64,000 bases of DNA from Clostridiaceae bacterium M8S5 (GTDB taxonomy: Bacteria; Bacillota; Clostridia; Tissierellales; MCWD3), in assembly GCA_029227815.1 (NCBI GenBank), contig CP118523.1, positions 3,906,001 through 3,970,000 of the forward strand, written 5' to 3'. The notes below the pieces were generated by a model. It had not been told where the DNA came from. It was given only the letters and a program-made list of their open reading frames with translations, and ran no database searches. Below are positions 38,159 through 51,006 of this stretch, one piece after another. The first letter of the stretch is position 1. Every line of letters starts with the position of its first letter. The translations under genes were made by a program, and so were the position numbers.

Positions 38159-38306
38159 ACTCCAAACATATTCTTATTCCTTTATTTAGCACTAAGTGTG
38201 TCTCTTCTTTATACATGCCAATTGTCACAAGTACTAACGATAAAATTAATAAACCAATTTTAATTGAAAGTATCAAAGACTTCTTGTCCTTACTATAAAT
38301 TTTCAA
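38142..38306 (-). CDS. Small membrane protein, CD1871A-like CXXC family
   Basis: 54 aa, too short to be found by length filters. TTG at 38304-38306 with GGGAGGG seven bases upstream. One transmembrane segment (LILSIKIGLLILSLVLVTIG) is followed by LNKGIRICLECVGIG with a CLEC pair at the end; this ending is that of the CD1871A-type CXXC proteins of Clostridia, as I recall them. It overlaps the NapH-like gene by 17 bases and opens the operon. A redox partner of the ferredoxin is likely. Confidence 0.82.
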   Translation of the reverse strand: MKIYSKDKKSLILSIKIGLLILSLVLVTIGMYKEETHLVLNKGIRICLECVGIG

Positions 38307-38351
38307 AAACTCGCCCTCCCATCTAGTATGAGTTAATTATATTCATAGTCA

Positions 38352-38391
38352 TTTAAACTATACTTAAACCAATCTTAAATAAATCTTAAAA
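38352..38391. promoter_or_regulatory. Four 11-bp direct repeats, likely OmpR-type operator
   Basis: TTTAAAC (38352), CTTAAAC (38363), CTTAAAT (38374) and CTTAAAA (38385): heptamers at exact 11-bp steps between the divergent redox operon and the two-component genes. OmpR/PhoB-family regulators bind such repeats. Confidence 0.8.
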
Positions 38392-38456
38392 ATATAATTG
38401 TTTATTATCTAGATAAGTAAAATATGATATATTTATGAATAGAGAGGGTGAAATAA

Positions 38457-39149
38457 ATGTATGAGATTAATATACTAATAGCTGAAGATGATAATGATAT
38501 AAGAGAATTACTTAAAATACACATTGAGAATGCAGGTTACAATGTAATAGAAACTGATAATGGAACTAGTGCACTTGATATTATTAAAAATCAAAAAATT
38601 CATTTGTTATTATTAGATATAATGATGCCCAAGTGTAATGGCTTTGATGTGGTTAAAAAATTGCGAAATGAATCTAATTACTTACCTATAATAATCATTA
38701 CTGCTAGAATTGAAGAAGACAATAAAATTTTAGGATTAAGTCTAGGTTCTGATGACTACATATGTAAACCATTTAGTTATCGTGAAGTTATATCTAGAAT
38801 AAATGTTCAACTAAGACGGCATTTTAAATACAATAATAATATAAATGAACTTTATAAAAATGGAGAACTAATCCTTGATACGACTCAATACATTGTTACT
38901 AAAAAAGGTACTGTGCTTTCCCTTAATCCAAAGGAGCTTAAATTACTAGAGGTATTTATTAAGAATCTAAATAGAGTTTTTACAAAAAAACAATTATATG
39001 AAAAAGTATGGAATGATAACTATTTTGGTGATGATAATACTATAATGGTTCACATTAGTATGCTTAGAGATAAAATAGAAGACAATCCTAAAAAACCAAA
39101 ATATATTCAAACTATAAAAGGTATAGGCTACAGGATGGTGAATTTATGA
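38457..39149 (+). CDS. OmpR/PhoB-family response regulator
   Basis: 230 aa. Receiver domain: acidic pair in AEDDNDI, phosphoacceptor Asp near residue 54 in LLLLDIMMPKCNGFD, TAR and GSDDYICKPF. C-terminal winged helix: LSLNPKELKLLEVFIKNLN, VHISMLRDKIEDNPKKP, TIKGIGYRM. Its stop overlaps the sensor kinase start by four bases. The repeats just upstream are the probable target, giving self-control and control of the divergent operon. Confidence 0.95.
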   Translation: MYEINILIAEDDNDIRELLKIHIENAGYNVIETDNGTSALDIIKNQKIHLLLLDIMMPKCNGFDVVKKLRNESNYLPIIIITARIEEDNKILGLSLGSDDYICKPFSYREVISRINVQLRRHFKYNNNINELYKNGELILDTTQYIVTKKGTVLSLNPKELKLLEVFIKNLNRVFTKKQLYEKVWNDNYFGDDNTIMVHISMLRDKIEDNPKKPKYIQTIKGIGYRMVNL

Positions 39150-40522
39150 TAGAGAAAGGAAGTAAAAATAAAATACAAAAACAACTCTTCTTAAATTATG
39201 TAATAATTTTTGTTTTAGAAGCAATAATTATAGTACTTATATTATTTTTAGGTAACTACTTTGTAGATCAATATAAAAACTCTAATTTACAAAATCCTGA
39301 TGTTATATTAGATAAAATATACGAAAATAGATTTTACTCTCTTCACAATATATATTTACCCCCAAATGTTATTGTTGAGCTTTTAGATGATAATTTTCAA
39401 GTATTGGATAGTATTAATAGTACCCATAATATTGGATATAAGTATAAACCAATAAAATTATTAGCACCAAAAACTAATACAAGTGTAGTATCTTATACTG
39501 ATACTGATCTATCTGGAAATAAAATCAATAGTGGATATTATATAATAACATCTGATTGGGAAAATATATTATTAAAAATAACCAAGGTTCATAACGCTGT
39601 TATTTTGATTACTTTTTTATTATGTTTATTTTTGACATTTATTGTTCTTTCAAAATTAAACGCCCGAAAGTTTATTGACCCAATAAATAAACTTTTATAC
39701 GGACTTAATCAATTTCAAAACCATAATTATGGATATATCATAGATTATAAATATAATAATGAACTAGATGATCTGAAAGACTCCTTAAACAATATGTCTG
39801 CAAATCTGCATAACGAATTACTTATGCGAAAAAAAGCTGAAAACAATAAAAAACAACTAATATTAGATATTACTCATGATATAAAAACACCACTTACTAA
39901 TATAACTGGTTATTGTGAAATTCTTAAAAATGAAGAATTAGATTATGTTACTCACAAAAAATATCTAGATGTAATAATAGCAAATAGCGATAGAATCAAT
40001 ACACTAATTAAAAATCTACATGAGGTTTCATACTCAAATGGAGATGCTCTTACTATGGATATTATTGATATTTCAGAAATGCTTAGGGAACTAGTTATAG
40101 AGTTTATTCCGATAATAGAAAGCATCTCTATGTCTTATGATGTAAATATACCTGATAATCCTATATACTGTAATGTAGATAAACAAAAGATCTATAGAGC
40201 TTTAAGTAATATTATAAATAATAGCATAAAATACAGCGGAATAAACACCACTTTGTTTATAAAAATGAATACTAATGAATCACATGTTATTATTGTCATA
40301 AAAGATACAGGCAAAGGTATGAGCAAAACACTTGCTAATAATGCTTTCGAGCCTTTTATTAGAGGTGATAAATCTAGAAATTCAAACATAGAAGGTAGTG
40401 GAATAGGTCTTACTATTTCTAAAAAATTAGTTGAAATGCATGGAGGTTCTATAGCTTTAGATACTAATTTAAACAACGGGTGTAAAATCACTATATTATT
40501 ACCATTGCATCTATCTAAATAA
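39146..40522 (+). CDS. Membrane sensor histidine kinase
   Basis: 458 aa. TM1 is about residues 15-37, an extracellular domain of about 110 residues follows (to YIITSDWENILLK), then TM2 around 150-172 and a HAMP region. The H-box LILDITHDIKTPLTNITGY carries the phosphorylated His; N, G1 and G2 boxes are IINNSIKYSG, IKDTGKGMS and GSGIGLTIS. It is co-translated with the response regulator. The signal is unknown; a redox or cell-envelope cue would fit the divergent operon. Confidence 0.94.
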   Translation: MIEKGSKNKIQKQLFLNYVIIFVLEAIIIVLILFLGNYFVDQYKNSNLQNPDVILDKIYENRFYSLHNIYLPPNVIVELLDDNFQVLDSINSTHNIGYKYKPIKLLAPKTNTSVVSYTDTDLSGNKINSGYYIITSDWENILLKITKVHNAVILITFLLCLFLTFIVLSKLNARKFIDPINKLLYGLNQFQNHNYGYIIDYKYNNELDDLKDSLNNMSANLHNELLMRKKAENNKKQLILDITHDIKTPLTNITGYCEILKNEELDYVTHKKYLDVIIANSDRINTLIKNLHEVSYSNGDALTMDIIDISEMLRELVIEFIPIIESISMSYDVNIPDNPIYCNVDKQKIYRALSNIINNSIKYSGINTTLFIKMNTNESHVIIVIKDTGKGMSKTLANNAFEPFIRGDKSRNSNIEGSGIGLTISKKLVEMHGGSIALDTNLNNGCKITILLPLHLSK

Positions 40523-40526
40523 TCAA

Positions 40527-40563
40527 CGAAAGCTCCCTTAGATACTATATAAGGGAGCTTTAT
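40527..40563. terminator. Bidirectional terminator between the sensor kinase and GNAT genes
   Basis: AAAGCTCCCTTA and TAAGGGAGCTTT form a 12-bp stem for two convergent genes. Confidence 0.9.
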
Positions 40564-40582
40564 CATATTTATATATTTAATA

Positions 40583-41116
40583 TTATAAAACATATTCTAA
40601 TTGACAATCATAAGGCTCTAATTCAACCTGCTTCTTAGATAACCATTTAGCCTCAACACATCCCATCTGTTTATAAAATGATTGTGTTTCAACTGACGAA
40701 TGGCCTGATATGTATAGTTTATTAGCACGCAATATCCTTGCTTTATCAACACAATTTTTAAACAGCAGTTTGCCTATGCCTTTTCTTCTTAAATCACTAG
40801 AAACTTGTAACTCTATAAGCTGTAGGTACTCTTTATTCTGACCTATTCCCGTGCCACCTAATGACGCGAAACCCACTACTTTATCTTCTATTACCACACA
40901 AAAAACAGCCCCACCATCTCTTAATGTTTGTTTTAATTCTTCAATAATAGCTTGTTTTTTATCATTATCCCAATACTCTGTGAAATCTGTATCTTTTATA
41001 ATTTTCTTACCGTTTTCAACTCGCCATACTTTTTTTACTTCTTGGTATCTATTGAAATTCTTGAGCAATTCTTGATGTATTTCATCTATTTTAAGCTCTT
41101 TTACTATAACGTTCAT
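40583..41116 (-). CDS. GNAT family N-acetyltransferase
   Basis: 177 aa. The acetyl-CoA site is in LQVSSDLRRKGIGKLLFKNC (about residues 105-125), with the VIEDKVVGFASLGG strand before it and SVETQSFYKQMGCVEA after it. The substrate is not predictable. ATG at 41116 near the ribosome binding site GGGAGG. Confidence 0.9.
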   Translation of the reverse strand: MNVIVKELKIDEIHQELLKNFNRYQEVKKVWRVENGKKIIKDTDFTEYWDNDKKQAIIEELKQTLRDGGAVFCVVIEDKVVGFASLGGTGIGQNKEYLQLIELQVSSDLRRKGIGKLLFKNCVDKARILRANKLYISGHSSVETQSFYKQMGCVEAKWLSKKQVELEPYDCQLEYVL

Positions 41117-41302
41117 ATAACCAACTCCTCCCTTATGTTCATTATATCATTAAAACTGTGGATAAATTATCATGTTTTATGATTTTAATCCACAACTTTA
41201 ATGATACTGTGAACACTTTTTTTCACCTTCATTTTACATCTTACGTCTGTTATCTAAAAAACTATCACTGAATAATTAAGTCTGTGTGAAATACAATGCA
41301 TC

Positions 41303-41405
41303 AAAATGTGGAGGTCGAGTGAATTGCAACGAATAAAAAAATTTCAGTAAATGAGCGTATTTTAGATACGTGATTGAACTGAAACTTTTGACGAAGTTAT
41401 AAATC
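41303..41405. repeat. Foldback repeat, full copy (R4)
   Basis: It begins AAAATGTGGAGG and ends TTTTGACGAAGTTATAAATCTT. The stem is TTTCAG with CTGAAA around GAGCGTATTTTAGATACGTG. Its left end is the most divergent of the family. Confidence 0.7.
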
Positions 41406-41416
41406 TTACAAAAAGT

Positions 41417-41537
41417 CATTGGATGTTGGAAAATGAGTAAAATGCAAGGAACAGAATATTTTTGAAGAATGAGCGTACTAAGGTACGTGATTGAATCAAA
41501 AATATTCTGTGACGCGGCAGTTTGCCATTTGCCAATG
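41417..41537. repeat. Foldback repeat, full copy (R5)
   Basis: The core 41430-41530 runs from AAAATGAGTAAAATGCAAGG to GACGCGGCAGTTTGCCATTT. Inside, ACAGAATATTTTTGA pairs perfectly with TCAAAAATATTCTGT around GAGCGTACTAAGGTACGTGA. Outer arms CATTGG and CCAATG extend the stem. It lies directly after the 5S gene and may end the rRNA transcript. Confidence 0.82.
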
Positions 41538-41557
41538 TCCTTACGGACACAAAAAAA

Positions 41558-41671
41558 CTGGCGACGTCCTACTCTCCCAGGCAGTCTCCCACCAAGTACC
41601 ATCAGCGCTAAGAGGCTTAACTTCCGTGTTCGGTATGGGAACGGGTGTGACCCTCTTGCTGTAATCACCAG
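41558..41671 (-). rRNA. rrf: 5S ribosomal RNA
   Basis: On the minus strand it begins CTGGTGATTACAGCAAGAGG and ends GGACGTCGCCAG, with the conserved CCGTTCCCATACCGAACACG region inside. It is last in the 16S-23S-5S operon. Confidence 0.95.
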
Positions 41672-41699
41672 ATTTAAAATAAATATTAAGTTTGAAGTT

Positions 41700-41725
41700 A
41701 ATACCTTCAAAACTACACAGAAAAG
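41700..41725 (-). other. 3' strand of the 23S processing stem
   Basis: TACCTTCAAAACTACACAGA at 41702-41721 is the reverse complement, nearly base for base, of TCTGTGTAGTTTTCAAGGTA at 44761-44780, so the two ends of pre-23S pair for RNase III cleavage. Confidence 0.75.
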
Positions 41726-41732
41726 AATGTGG

Positions 41733-44671
<2,939 letters not shown>

Positions 44672-44756
44672 CTAAAATTATTCTAATTTGATTAAAAGAA
44701 ACTCTCATTTCATACAACCGGTGAGTTGTATTATAATTGGAGTATTTCATATTAAT

Positions 44757-44781
44757 ATTTTCTGTGTAGTTTTCAAGGTAC
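44757..44781 (-). other. 5' strand of the 23S processing stem
   Basis: It pairs with 41700-41725; see that entry. It lies in the 16S-23S spacer, which holds no tRNA gene. Confidence 0.75.
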
Positions 44782-44792
44782 GAATGAAGATA

Positions 44793-44816
44793 ATTAAACC
44801 TTCAAAATTAAACAGT
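44793..44816 (-). other. 3' strand of the 16S processing stem
   Basis: Minus-strand GCACTGTTTAATTTTGAAGG pairs with the leader strand near 46567-46590 with two mismatches. The 16S gene and foldback copy R6 both lie inside this stem. Confidence 0.75.
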
Positions 44817-44851
44817 GCATTCGCCTAAATTAAAGTTTTAAAACTTTTTGA

Positions 44852-44954
44852 AAAATGTTCTAAATACAAGGAATTAAATTGTTTATGGCTTAAGCGTGCT
44901 TTGGCGCACGTGATTAGTCATAAATGATTTAATGACGCAGTATTTAGTCATTTT
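44852..44954. repeat. Foldback repeat, full copy in the 16S-23S spacer (R6)
   Basis: It begins AAAATGTTCTAAATACAAGG and ends GACGCAGTATTTAGTCATTTT. TTTATGGCT pairs with AGTCATAAA around AAGCGTGCTTTGGCGCACGTGATT. It ends about ten bases from the mature 16S 3' end. Confidence 0.8.
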
Positions 44955-44959
44955 TTACT

Positions 44960-46491
<1,532 letters not shown>

Positions 46492-46566
46492 ATAAAAATT
46501 TATCCTAAAGTTAATTTCTTAACTTTCTTACTCTTTTAACGAATTGACTTCGTTTTGTTTCTGGCT

Positions 46567-46590
46567 TTGCACTGTTCAATTTTCAAGGTT
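46567..46590 (-). other. 5' strand of the 16S processing stem
   Basis: Minus-strand AACCTTGAAAATTGAACAGTGC in the rRNA leader pairs with 44793-44816. Confidence 0.75.
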
Positions 46591-46622
46591 CAACTTTGCT
46601 TACTGCTGTAAGCGACTTCTCT

Positions 46623-46651
46623 ATAATATCACTTTTCTGATCTTTTGTCAA
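46623..46651 (-). promoter_or_regulatory. rRNA operon promoter P2
   Basis: Minus-strand TTGACA (46646-46651), a 17-base spacer and TATTAT (46623-46628). Confidence 0.85.
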
Positions 46652-46710
46652 GAAGTTATTTTTTCAACATTAGAGCTGATTTGCTCTTTGCTGTTTTAGT
46701 CAGCTTGTTT

Positions 46711-46740
46711 ATAATAACACAGCCTTTATAACTAAGTCAA
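46711..46740 (-). promoter_or_regulatory. rRNA operon promoter P1
   Basis: Minus-strand TTGACT (46735-46740), an 18-base spacer and TATTAT (46711-46716), about 88 bases upstream of P2. Tandem promoters are typical of rRNA operons. Confidence 0.72.
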
Positions 46741-46756
46741 TAGATTTTTTAAATTT

Positions 46757-47515
46757 TTACATGATGATTTCTAAGTTTTTGTATATATGTACCCCTGAGC
46801 CATGATGTAAATTCTTACTATGCTTTATATTTTCCATCAGTGTCATTGCATCTATAATATATGTTTTATCAAGTAATGCTTTATAGTGTCCGCACATTAT
46901 ATTATCATATAGATGTCTCATATTATATAGTTTTTCTATTGATTTATAATATTCTAGAGGGTCTGTACTTTCATAATTACAAAATAATCTCCCTTGATAT
47001 AATGTATCTCCTACATATATATCTCTTTTTTCTCTATCTAGTAGTGCTATATGTCCTGGAGAATGCCCTGGAATATCTATTACTTCAATATTTCTATTGC
47101 CTAAGTTGAACTCATATCCTTGTTTTATTATATTTGCACTTTCTGACTTAAATTTTTTGTAATCATGATTTATATACTTAGAATCTACCCCTCTATATAA
47201 ATTATTTTTTATTACTTCTGTAGGTAACGGTATGCCGTTTTTTATCCACTCAAACTCTCTTTCGTGCACATATATATTATCAAACTCACAGTGATTACCT
47301 ATATGATCCCAATGTACATGAGTAGAAACTACTCGTATTTCTTTATCATCAATATGCTTTAATACTTCTTTCAGTCTAGTTATACCTGTTCCACTATCAA
47401 TTAATAAATTATATTCTTCACCTACTAGATAATACATATTGGTTTTTTCCCAATGAAGATGTTCTCTTATTATATAAGATTTATTATCTTTTTTTAGTAT
47501 ATTAAACCACTCCAT
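46757..47515 (-). CDS. MBL-fold metallo-hydrolase
   Basis: 252 aa. The binuclear metal motif is VSTHVHWDHIGNHCEF (about residue 60), with further ligands in DIPGHSPGHIALLD, YVGDTLYQG and MCGHYKALLD. The closest type by these motifs is the glyoxalase II / RNase-like general hydrolase group; the substrate is unknown. The start ATG overlaps the stop codon of the UDG-like gene by one base, so the pair is translationally coupled. Confidence 0.9.
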   Translation of the reverse strand: MEWFNILKKDNKSYIIREHLHWEKTNMYYLVGEEYNLLIDSGTGITRLKEVLKHIDDKEIRVVSTHVHWDHIGNHCEFDNIYVHEREFEWIKNGIPLPTEVIKNNLYRGVDSKYINHDYKKFKSESANIIKQGYEFNLGNRNIEVIDIPGHSPGHIALLDREKRDIYVGDTLYQGRLFCNYESTDPLEYYKSIEKLYNMRHLYDNIMCGHYKALLDKTYIIDAMTLMENIKHSKNLHHGSGVHIYKNLEIIM

Positions 47516-48090
47516 TAAATTCCTCTCACTATATCTTTTAATTTTTCTAAATCTTCCAAATAAACCACTTTAAGCTTTTGATTATATATTATAGACGCTG
47601 GATGATATAGTGGAAATAATTTATATGAATTATCTAATATCGCTATTTCTGTTATTTTGCCATGCATTTCTCCTATAGTAGCTTTGTTATTACTCATAAC
47701 TGCTTTTAAAGGCGTATTTCCTAATGTAACTATAATCTGTGGATTTACTATACTAATTTCTTTAAAAAGATATCTTATAAAAGAGTTTATTTCTTTTGTT
47801 TTTGGAGGTCTATTGATAGGTTTATTTGTCTTAGGACTTAATTTTGTTGGCCTAAATTTTACTGTATTAGATATATATATATCTTTTCTATCTAGACATA
47901 TTATTTCTAAGAACTCATTTAGATTTTCCCCGGCTTTTCCAACAAAAGGTTTTTTTAGTTCAATTTCTTTTGCCCCAGGCGCTTCGCCTATTAAGAGTAT
48001 TTTACTGTTTATATTACCATCACCCATTACTAAGTCATATTCATAGAATTCTTTTATCATTTCCTCATTTAGATCTGTTAATCTACACAT
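47515..48090 (-). CDS. Uracil-DNA glycosylase-like protein without the Fe-S cysteines
   Basis: 191 aa of the UDG family 4/5 superfamily. GEAPGAKEIELKKPFVGKAG and the YHPASII motif are present, as is VKFRPTK. The four Cys residues that hold the 4Fe-4S cluster in family 4, present in the other copy at 61107-61682, are not seen here. ATG at 48088-48090 after GAGGTG; a GTG three codons upstream lies inside that site. It may act on other substrates or have lost repair activity. Confidence 0.8.
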   Translation of the reverse strand: MCRLTDLNEEMIKEFYEYDLVMGDGNINSKILLIGEAPGAKEIELKKPFVGKAGENLNEFLEIICLDRKDIYISNTVKFRPTKLSPKTNKPINRPPKTKEINSFIRYLFKEISIVNPQIIVTLGNTPLKAVMSNNKATIGEMHGKITEIAILDNSYKLFPLYHPASIIYNQKLKVVYLEDLEKLKDIVRGI

Positions 48091-48149
48091 ATTACTCACC
48101 TCACCTAGTTATGTCACTTATATCATTTTATCATAAACATATTATATTC

Positions 48150-48188
48150 ACAAAAAAACTGATGGTATACTTATACCATCAGTTACAA
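48150..48188 (-). terminator. Terminator-like hairpin upstream of the UDG-like gene
   Basis: Minus-strand AACTGATGGTATA and TATACCATCAGTT are followed by TTTTTTT, only about 60 bases before the 48090 start. No gene lies upstream on this strand, so it could be an attenuator or the end of a short RNA; a weak promoter TTGATT/TACAGT lies near 48290. The 48091-48416 gap holds nothing else recognised. Confidence 0.6.
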
Positions 48189-48416
48189 AGGGGTTGATTG
48201 ATTTTTGACTAGTGTCAGTCTTTTGGTTTGATATGCTATGTTTATAGTATATAGTATATATATTATAACTTTGTTACTGTATAATTACTTTTATATTAAA
48301 TCAACCAATTTTATAATTTAGTTCTGTAACATTTTAGGATAAGCATCATATATATATATTGACAAATGAGACAAGATGTAGTGTTGAAATGTAATTATTT
48401 AAATGGAGGTATTGTT

Positions 48417-48971
48417 GTGAATAATGAATTTATTAATGAAATGAATAATGAAAATATATTTGACGATGAAATATTCAATGACGATGGCTCAAAAGATGAC
48501 TGCCACTGCTCAGATCATGAATGTTGCCATGATAAGGAATTCAAAGGAAAATCAAAAATTTGTATTAATGCTTTGTTAAGCTATTATGTTGACTGTAAAG
48601 TAGACAATTGTTGTGAAAAGACTCCTAAGGGTTTTATATGTTTTAAAAATGCATGTGTTAAAATCTATTCAGATTGTCCATGCTTTGTTAAGATTTTCAA
48701 TAAATGCGGTAAACCTCCTTACACTGAAACTGCTATATTTAAGAAAGCTAAGGTTAAAAAATGTAATTGTATTACAGAAGATGCTACCGTATATCTAAAT
48801 GTAGTTCGTCTAAGCGATAAAAGAATATTAGCTTCTATAGCTGCATTTGATAAAGAGGGCGAGCTAATTTTCGCTTTCTGTGACAAATTCTGTGGCTGTT
48901 TAAAGAAAAAAAGAGCCATTAAATGTGAACGTAAATGTAAAAAATGCAAAGAATATTTTATAAGCAAATAA
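48417..48971 (+). CDS. Cysteine-rich protein of unknown function
   Basis: 184 aa, not recognised. An acidic N-terminus (NNENIFDDEIFNDDGSKDDC) is followed by about twenty cysteines in short clusters (HCSDHECCHDK, CKVDNCCEK, CPCFVK, CDKFCGCLKKK, CERKCKKCKEY). GTG start at 48417-48419 with ATGGAGGT upstream; an ATG 17 codons earlier has no such site. No signal peptide. Cys-rich proteins of this kind are often spore-coat or exosporium components in Clostridia, but that is only a suggestion. Confidence 0.75.
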   Translation: MNNEFINEMNNENIFDDEIFNDDGSKDDCHCSDHECCHDKEFKGKSKICINALLSYYVDCKVDNCCEKTPKGFICFKNACVKIYSDCPCFVKIFNKCGKPPYTETAIFKKAKVKKCNCITEDATVYLNVVRLSDKRILASIAAFDKEGELIFAFCDKFCGCLKKKRAIKCERKCKKCKEYFISK

Positions 48972-49007
48972 CAATAGTTCAATAGTTATAATAATATATT
49001 AAAATAA

Positions 49008-49054
49008 AAAATGCACTTATTGAATAATCGTAAGATTATTCATAAGTGCATTAC
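49008..49054. terminator. Bidirectional terminator between the Cys-rich and ABC permease genes
   Basis: AATGCACTTAT and ATAAGTGCATT outer stem with an inner GAATAATCG/ CGTAAGATTATTC stem; A and T runs on the two sides. Confidence 0.88.
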
Positions 49055-49070
49055 TTTTAATGATATACGT

Positions 49071-50303
49071 CTACTCAGCTCTCAAAGCATCTATAGGTTT
49101 AAGCTTAGCTGCTTTATATGCTGGATAAACTCCAAATACTACTCCTATTAATAAGGAGAATACAAATGACCCTGCAGCTATATCCATACCCATTACTGGA
49201 TGTATAGGTGATAGTGCACTCGCTATTTTTATACCTATTTGAGCTAGTATAATACCTATTATCCCTCCTACACCACTAACTACCGAAGCCTCTATTAGGA
49301 ATTGAATTAATATATCTCTCCTTTGAGCACCTAAAGATTTTCTAATACCTATTTCTCTAGTTCTCTCACTTACTGATACAAACATTATATTCATAATACC
49401 TATACCACCAACTAGTAGCGATATGGATGCTATTCCGCCTAGCATTATTGATAAAATGTTTGTTATATTATTAACTTGCTTTAGTGCAGATTCTGCTGTA
49501 TTTATACGAAAATATTCGACTTCATTGCCAAATCCACCATACATACTATCATATCCACCACTTACTGCTTCTTGTTGATTTTGATTTTTTGGCTTTTCTC
49601 CGTAATATTTAGTTAATCCTTCATGTAGTTGTTTTACTAAATTATTTACATCGTCTTTACTTTCAGTATTAACTGAAATACTCTTGATTCTCTGATGTGA
49701 CATTATCTGAGCTGTAGTAACAGGTATATAACCAGATTCTTGCACGTAACCGAAAAATCCCATATCTTTTTTAGCAAGCACCCCTATCACTTTATAGCTA
49801 TCTCCATTTATCTGAACAAACTGCCCGATTGGGTCTTTCCCTTTAAAATACTTATTTTTTGCATCGTTGTTTAATACTATAACCTTACTTCTGTAATCAA
49901 CATCTAACGGAGTTATATGTCTACCGTTTTCTAATTCTTCATTTTTTATTTTACTATATTCGTCACCAATGCCTTGAATTGAAATACCGCCTGTTATACT
50001 ATCTTTTTTTATCTCTCCACTAACTTGTATAATTGGACTCACGTTTTTTACATTAAACTCCTTGTAAAACTTCATCATATCTTCATATGTCATAGCTTTC
50101 TTATCTGTCATAATATTGATACTTATTATATTTGATTGTTTTTCTAAATCGCTTGTAATAGAGGATGTTGCTCCTCTTCCTAAAGATACAATTAATATTA
50201 TAGAGAATACACCAACTATTACTCCTAACATTGTCAAAAATGATCGCAATTTACTTGCAAATATTTCTTTCAAGGACAATTTAAGTATTATTCTTAGACT
50301 CAT
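49071..50303 (-). CDS. MacB-type ABC efflux permease
   Basis: 410 aa FtsX-family permease with TM1 at about 18-40, a large extracytoplasmic domain (about 50-270), and three C-terminal TM helices. GVFGVYPAYKAAKLKPIDALRAE is the classic FtsX/MacB ending; RTREIGIRKSLGA is the cytoplasmic loop. It is the third gene of a MacA-ATPase-MacB-like tripartite pump. Substrates of such systems include peptides and macrolides; none can be told here. Confidence 0.92.
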   Translation of the reverse strand: MSLRIILKLSLKEIFASKLRSFLTMLGVIVGVFSIILIVSLGRGATSSITSDLEKQSNIISINIMTDKKAMTYEDMMKFYKEFNVKNVSPIIQVSGEIKKDSITGGISIQGIGDEYSKIKNEELENGRHITPLDVDYRSKVIVLNNDAKNKYFKGKDPIGQFVQINGDSYKVIGVLAKKDMGFFGYVQESGYIPVTTAQIMSHQRIKSISVNTESKDDVNNLVKQLHEGLTKYYGEKPKNQNQQEAVSGGYDSMYGGFGNEVEYFRINTAESALKQVNNITNILSIMLGGIASISLLVGGIGIMNIMFVSVSERTREIGIRKSLGAQRRDILIQFLIEASVVSGVGGIIGIILAQIGIKIASALSPIHPVMGMDIAAGSFVFSLLIGVVFGVYPAYKAAKLKPIDALRAE

Positions 50304-50304
50304 A

Positions 50305-51006
50305 TTAATATCCCTCTTTTGCCTGTTTTTGGTTAATTATTTTACCATCTTTTATTCTAACTGTTCTATTTGCTCTAGCTGCTATCTCATTGTCATGTGT
50401 TATCAAAACAAATGTTGCTCCTTGTTTATTTAAATCTATAAGTATAGTCATTATCTCATCTGTAGAAACAGAATCTAAGTTTCCTGTTGGCTCGTCAGCT
50501 AATATCAATGCTGGATCACAAACTAATGATCTAGCTATTGCAACTCTTTGTTGTTGCCCACCCGACATTTCCGAAGGTTTGTGATCCATTCTATCTCCTA
50601 ATCCTACTTGTTCTAATGCTTTTGTAACTCTCTGATGTCTTTCTTTTTTCTTCATTCCCTGATATAGAAGCGGAAGCTCTACATTTTCATATGCGTTTAA
50701 TTTTGGTAATAAATTAAATTTTTGAAATATAAACCCTATGTTTTTATTTCTTAATATAGCTAATTCTTTTTCTGTATAGTTATTTATACTCTTCCCTTTT
50801 AGGTAATACTCTCCTTCTGTCAATATATCTAAACAACCTATAATATTCATTAATGTAGATTTACCAGAACCACTTGATCCTATTATAGCTACAAATTCTC
50901 CCTCTTCCACTGATAAATCAATGCCTTTTAGTGCTTCAAACTCTATACTACCATTTGAATATACTTTTCTAATATTTTTCATATCTATAACTTTTTGTCT
51001 ATTCAT
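50305..51006 (-). CDS. ABC transporter ATPase of the MacB/LolD type
   Basis: 233 aa. Walker A GSSGSGKST, signature MSGGQQQRVAIARSL, Walker B LILADEPTGNLDS and switch His in LITHD. The start overlaps the end of the upstream adaptor gene by eight bases. It is one base from the permease. Confidence 0.94.
   Translation of the reverse strand: MNRQKVIDMKNIRKVYSNGSIEFEALKGIDLSVEEGEFVAIIGSSGSGKSTLMNIIGCLDILTEGEYYLKGKSINNYTEKELAILRNKNIGFIFQKFNLLPKLNAYENVELPLLYQGMKKKERHQRVTKALEQVGLGDRMDHKPSEMSGGQQQRVAIARSLVCDPALILADEPTGNLDSVSTDEIMTILIDLNKQGATFVLITHDNEIAARANRTVRIKDGKIINQKQAKEGY

Noticed and set aside
41536..41557. Hairpin TGTCCTTACGGACA after 5S as a terminator
   Set aside because: On the minus strand the T-run comes before the hairpin, not after it, so it is not a standard terminator for the rRNA operon.
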